Assembly: GCA_004297825.1 (NCBI GenBank)
Contig: SCSX01000012.1
Coordinates: forward strand, 1-64,000
Direction of reading: 5' to 3'
Length of the DNA: 64,000 nt
Source of the DNA: Spirochaetota bacterium
Lineage (GTDB): Bacteria > Spirochaetota > UBA4802 > UBA5368
Position 1 is the stretch's first letter. Each line of letters begins with the position of its first letter. The notes under the pieces were generated by a model. It saw only the letters and a program-made list of their open reading frames with translations, made no database searches and was not told the origin of the DNA. The translations under genes and the position numbers were made by a program. Positions 61,770 through 64,000 of the stretch are shown one piece after another.

Positions 61770-63587
61770 ATGGAACTGCGCAATGTAGCGATAATCGCCC
61801 ACGTCGACCACGGAAAAACCACGCTCGTCGACAAGCTTCTCATCCAGTGCCGGGTTTTCAGGGATAACCAGGAGGTGCGGGACTGTTTCCTGGACTCGAA
61901 CGACCTGGAGCGGGAGCGGGGCATCACCATATTCTCGAAGAATATCTCGATCAGCCACGCCGGGGTGAAGGTGAACATCATCGACACACCCGGGCACGCC
62001 GATTTCGGCGGCGAGGTGGAGCGGGTGCTCAGGATGGCCGACGGGGTGCTCCTGCTGGTGGACGCCTTCGAGGGCGCCATGCCGCAGACGCGCTTTGTGT
62101 TACAGAAGGCGCTCGCGCTCAAGCTCATCCCCATCGTCGTCGTGAACAAGATGGACCGCCCCAACCGACGGCCCCGTGAGGTCCTGAACGAGGTCTACGA
62201 CCTCTTCATCGACCTGGACGCGCACGACGCGCAGCTCGATTTCCCCGTGATCTATGCCTCCGGCCGGGAGGGCTGGGCGAGCACCGACCAGGACACCGCG
62301 GGCACCGACCTCCTGCCGCTCCTGGACGCGATCATTAAGCACATTCCCGCGCCCGAGTACCGGGAAGGCCCGGTCCAGATGCAGGTCACCACGATCGATT
62401 ATTCCGAGTACGTGGGGCGAATCGCCATAGGCCGCGTGTTCCGGGGCGAGCTCCGGCGCGACCGGCGCGCCATGCTCCTCAAGCGCGACGGATCCGAGAA
62501 GATTTCGGAAATCAAGGAGCTCTACACCTTCGACGGTGTCGCGCGCACGAAGACCGACCGCGTGCAGTGCGGCGATATCTGCGCGGTGGTGGGCGTCGAA
62601 GACATCGAGATCGGCGATACGATAGCGGATCCGGAGCACCCGGAGCCGCTTCCCATCATACAGGTGGACGAGCCCACCATGAGCATGATCTTTACCATTA
62701 ATACTTCTCCCTTCTATGGCGAAGAGGGCAAGTACGTGACGGGGCGCCATGTCCGCGAGCGGCTTTACCGCGAGATGGAAAGCGATGTCGCCCTTCGCGT
62801 CGAGGAATCGCTCACTACCGATACGCTCAAGGTGTTCGGGCGCGGCATCCTCCACCTCTCCATTCTCATCGAGAACATGCGGCGGGAGGGATACGAGTTC
62901 CAGGTGGGACAGCCCCGCGTCATCTACAAGGAAATCAACGGCCACAAGGCAGAGCCCATCGAGCTGCTGATAGTGGACGTCCCCGTGGAGCACGCCGGCA
63001 AGGTGATCGAGCATGTGAGCCGCAAGCGCGGCGAGCTGAAGCACATCGAGAACATGGGTTCGCGGCAGCGCCTCGAGTTTCACGTGCCCTCGCGGGGCCT
63101 CATAGGCCTGCGTACGCGGCTCCTGAACTCGACCTCGGGCGAGTCCGTTATGCACCACAGGTTTTACCAGTACGAGTTCTTCAAGGGGTCCATCCCGCAC
63201 CGCCAGAACGGCGTGCTCATCTCCATGCAGACCGGCGAGGTGGTTGCGTACGCCCTGGACGGGCTCCAGGCCAGGGGGCGGTTTTTCGTTTCCCCGGGCG
63301 AGCGCGTGTACGAGGGCCAGGTCGTGGGCGAGGCGAACAAGGAAGGGGACATTGTCGTGAACGTCCAGAAGGCGAAAAAGCTCACCAACATGCGCGCCTC
63401 CGGCAGCGATGACGCGGTAAGGCTTACCCCGCGCGTGCAATTCTCGCTCGAAGAGGCGCTTGAGTTTATCAACGAGGACGAGCTCGTCGAGGTGACCCCC
63501 AAATCGATTCGAATCCGCAAGACCGTCCTTGACGAAAACAACAGGAAAAAAGCGGGCATCCGCGCCCGGGAGCTCGCCTCTACGTAG
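61770..63587 (+). CDS. typA: Ribosome-associated GTPase TypA/BipA
   Basis: A 605-residue translational GTPase that binds the 70S ribosome and supports assembly and stress growth. All G motifs are present: AHVDHGKTT, RGITIF, DTPGHADFGGEVERV and VVNKMDRP. EF-G-like domains II, III and V follow, and the TypA-specific C-terminal domain includes FFVSPGERVYEGQVVGE and the MRASGSDDAV segment. Length is normal for the family. It stands alone with its own promoter. Confidence 0.96.
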   Translation: MELRNVAIIAHVDHGKTTLVDKLLIQCRVFRDNQEVRDCFLDSNDLERERGITIFSKNISISHAGVKVNIIDTPGHADFGGEVERVLRMADGVLLLVDAFEGAMPQTRFVLQKALALKLIPIVVVNKMDRPNRRPREVLNEVYDLFIDLDAHDAQLDFPVIYASGREGWASTDQDTAGTDLLPLLDAIIKHIPAPEYREGPVQMQVTTIDYSEYVGRIAIGRVFRGELRRDRRAMLLKRDGSEKISEIKELYTFDGVARTKTDRVQCGDICAVVGVEDIEIGDTIADPEHPEPLPIIQVDEPTMSMIFTINTSPFYGEEGKYVTGRHVRERLYREMESDVALRVEESLTTDTLKVFGRGILHLSILIENMRREGYEFQVGQPRVIYKEINGHKAEPIELLIVDVPVEHAGKVIEHVSRKRGELKHIENMGSRQRLEFHVPSRGLIGLRTRLLNSTSGESVMHHRFYQYEFFKGSIPHRQNGVLISMQTGEVVAYALDGLQARGRFFVSPGERVYEGQVVGEANKEGDIVVNVQKAKKLTNMRASGSDDAVRLTPRVQFSLEEALEFINEDELVEVTPKSIRIRKTVLDENNRKKAGIRARELAST

Positions 63588-63617
63588 CACGCGCCTCACA
63601 AATCTTAGTTCACCCCG

Positions 63618-64000
63618 CTACCGCATGAGCGTGCGGAAAGTCCGCGCATTTCCCGCGCGGTCCGCTATCCGCGCCCACAGGTGGTGAAGCCCGCCTCCGG
63701 CTATCGAAAGGGGCGCTTTCATTTCAATCCACGAGCGATCGCGGTCGTATCCGCCCGGCACCGCCTCGCCGTCCACCAGGCATTCCACGGACTCCGGGTC
63801 AATGTCAGAGAGCGGGTCGAATACATAGAGGCGGATGAGGCGCGCGATCCGGGTATCCTCGGTGAACTCGAATGTCGGAGGCATGGTGAAGACCGGCGCG
63901 TCGCCGTCCCGCATGAGCGCGAAGTAGCCGCATCGATAGGTCGACGAGGTGAAGCTTCCCGTCGCGGCGCTGTATGCAGTCGGAAGAAGCCGGGGACTTT
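63618..64000 (-). CDS. 3' part of an unrecognised, possibly secreted protein
   Basis: The frame is open from the stop at 63618 to the window edge, so the Met at 63914 is probably internal. The visible 127 or so residues end in an Ig-like-looking module (RLIRLYVFDPLSDIDPESVE, then HHLWARIADRAGNARTFRT), as in C-terminal domains of exported proteins. No function can be named. It converges on typA, 30 bases away. Confidence 0.6.
   Translation of the reverse strand, partial: SPRLLPTAYSAATGSFTSSTYRCGYFALMRDGDAPVFTMPPTFEFTEDTRIARLIRLYVFDPLSDIDPESVECLVDGEAVPGGYDRDRSWIEMKAPLSIAGGGLHHLWARIADRAGNARTFRTLMR

Noticed and set aside
62100-63599. 499-codon minus-strand frame opposite typA
   Set aside because: typA is certain on the plus strand; the antisense frame has no recognisable motif.

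Overview
The window reads as a chromosomal segment of a GC-rich anaerobe. A spirochaete (Spirochaetota) is the best guess, with moderate confidence. The hints are a membrane-anchored AraC-type regulator, many lipoproteins with loose lipoboxes, a six-helix chemotaxis receptor and a large exported ankyrin protein. Anaerobic life is indicated by a glycyl radical enzyme with its activase and by three aldehyde:ferredoxin oxidoreductases (AOR). No rRNA, tRNA, CRISPR array or transposase gene was seen.

Region 1 (1-29000) is dominated by alcohol/aldehyde redox chemistry. After the tail of an AraC regulator comes a plus-strand cluster: Fe-alcohol dehydrogenase, SCP2-like protein, Mop-type molybdenum aldehyde oxidoreductase, a DsrC/TusE-like protein, a cysteine desulfurase, XdhC and MocA. 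The last four look like a maturation line for the molybdenum cofactor. A second plus-strand cluster holds two AORs, two MoaD/ThiS-like proteins, a metal-site-deficient Fe-ADH homologue, another SCP2-like protein and an intact Fe-ADH. After a small lipoprotein and a chemotaxis receptor, a minus-strand operon encodes a glycyl radical enzyme with an N-terminal SCP2-like domain, its activase, a D-aminoacylase-like amidohydrolase, a third AOR and a third MoaD-like protein. A canonical -24/-12 promoter and a divergent PAS-sigma54 activator sit at its head. The inferred common logic is that alcohols or C-X compounds become aldehydes, which Mo/W enzymes oxidise to acids, with SCP2-like lipid-binding domains recurring next to the enzymes. 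The substrate is unknown.

Region 2 (29000-36400) holds two MarR modules. In each, a palindrome is repeated before the regulator and before the next gene (an alpha/beta hydrolase and a flavin-reductase-like protein). It also carries a second D-aminoacylase paralogue, a cobalamin adenosyltransferase, an AEC transporter and a ribbon-helix-helix-like protein of unrecognised family.

Region 3 (36600-50930) is a tightly packed envelope operon: three small lipoproteins, TolC, a periplasmic adaptor, two Ig-like (Big_5-type) lipoproteins and two RND pump proteins, the second of which lacks the proton-relay aspartate. MarC and MFS transporters follow.

Region 4 (52340-64000) contains a 22-repeat ankyrin protein, an MBL-fold hydrolase, an SDR, a second ribbon-helix-helix-like paralogue, a hotdog thioesterase, an acyl-CoA dehydrogenase/crotonase pair with a divergent TetR regulator, the GTPase TypA/BipA and the 3' part of an unknown protein. 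Much of the GC-rich sequence carries long antisense shadow ORFs, which are left out.
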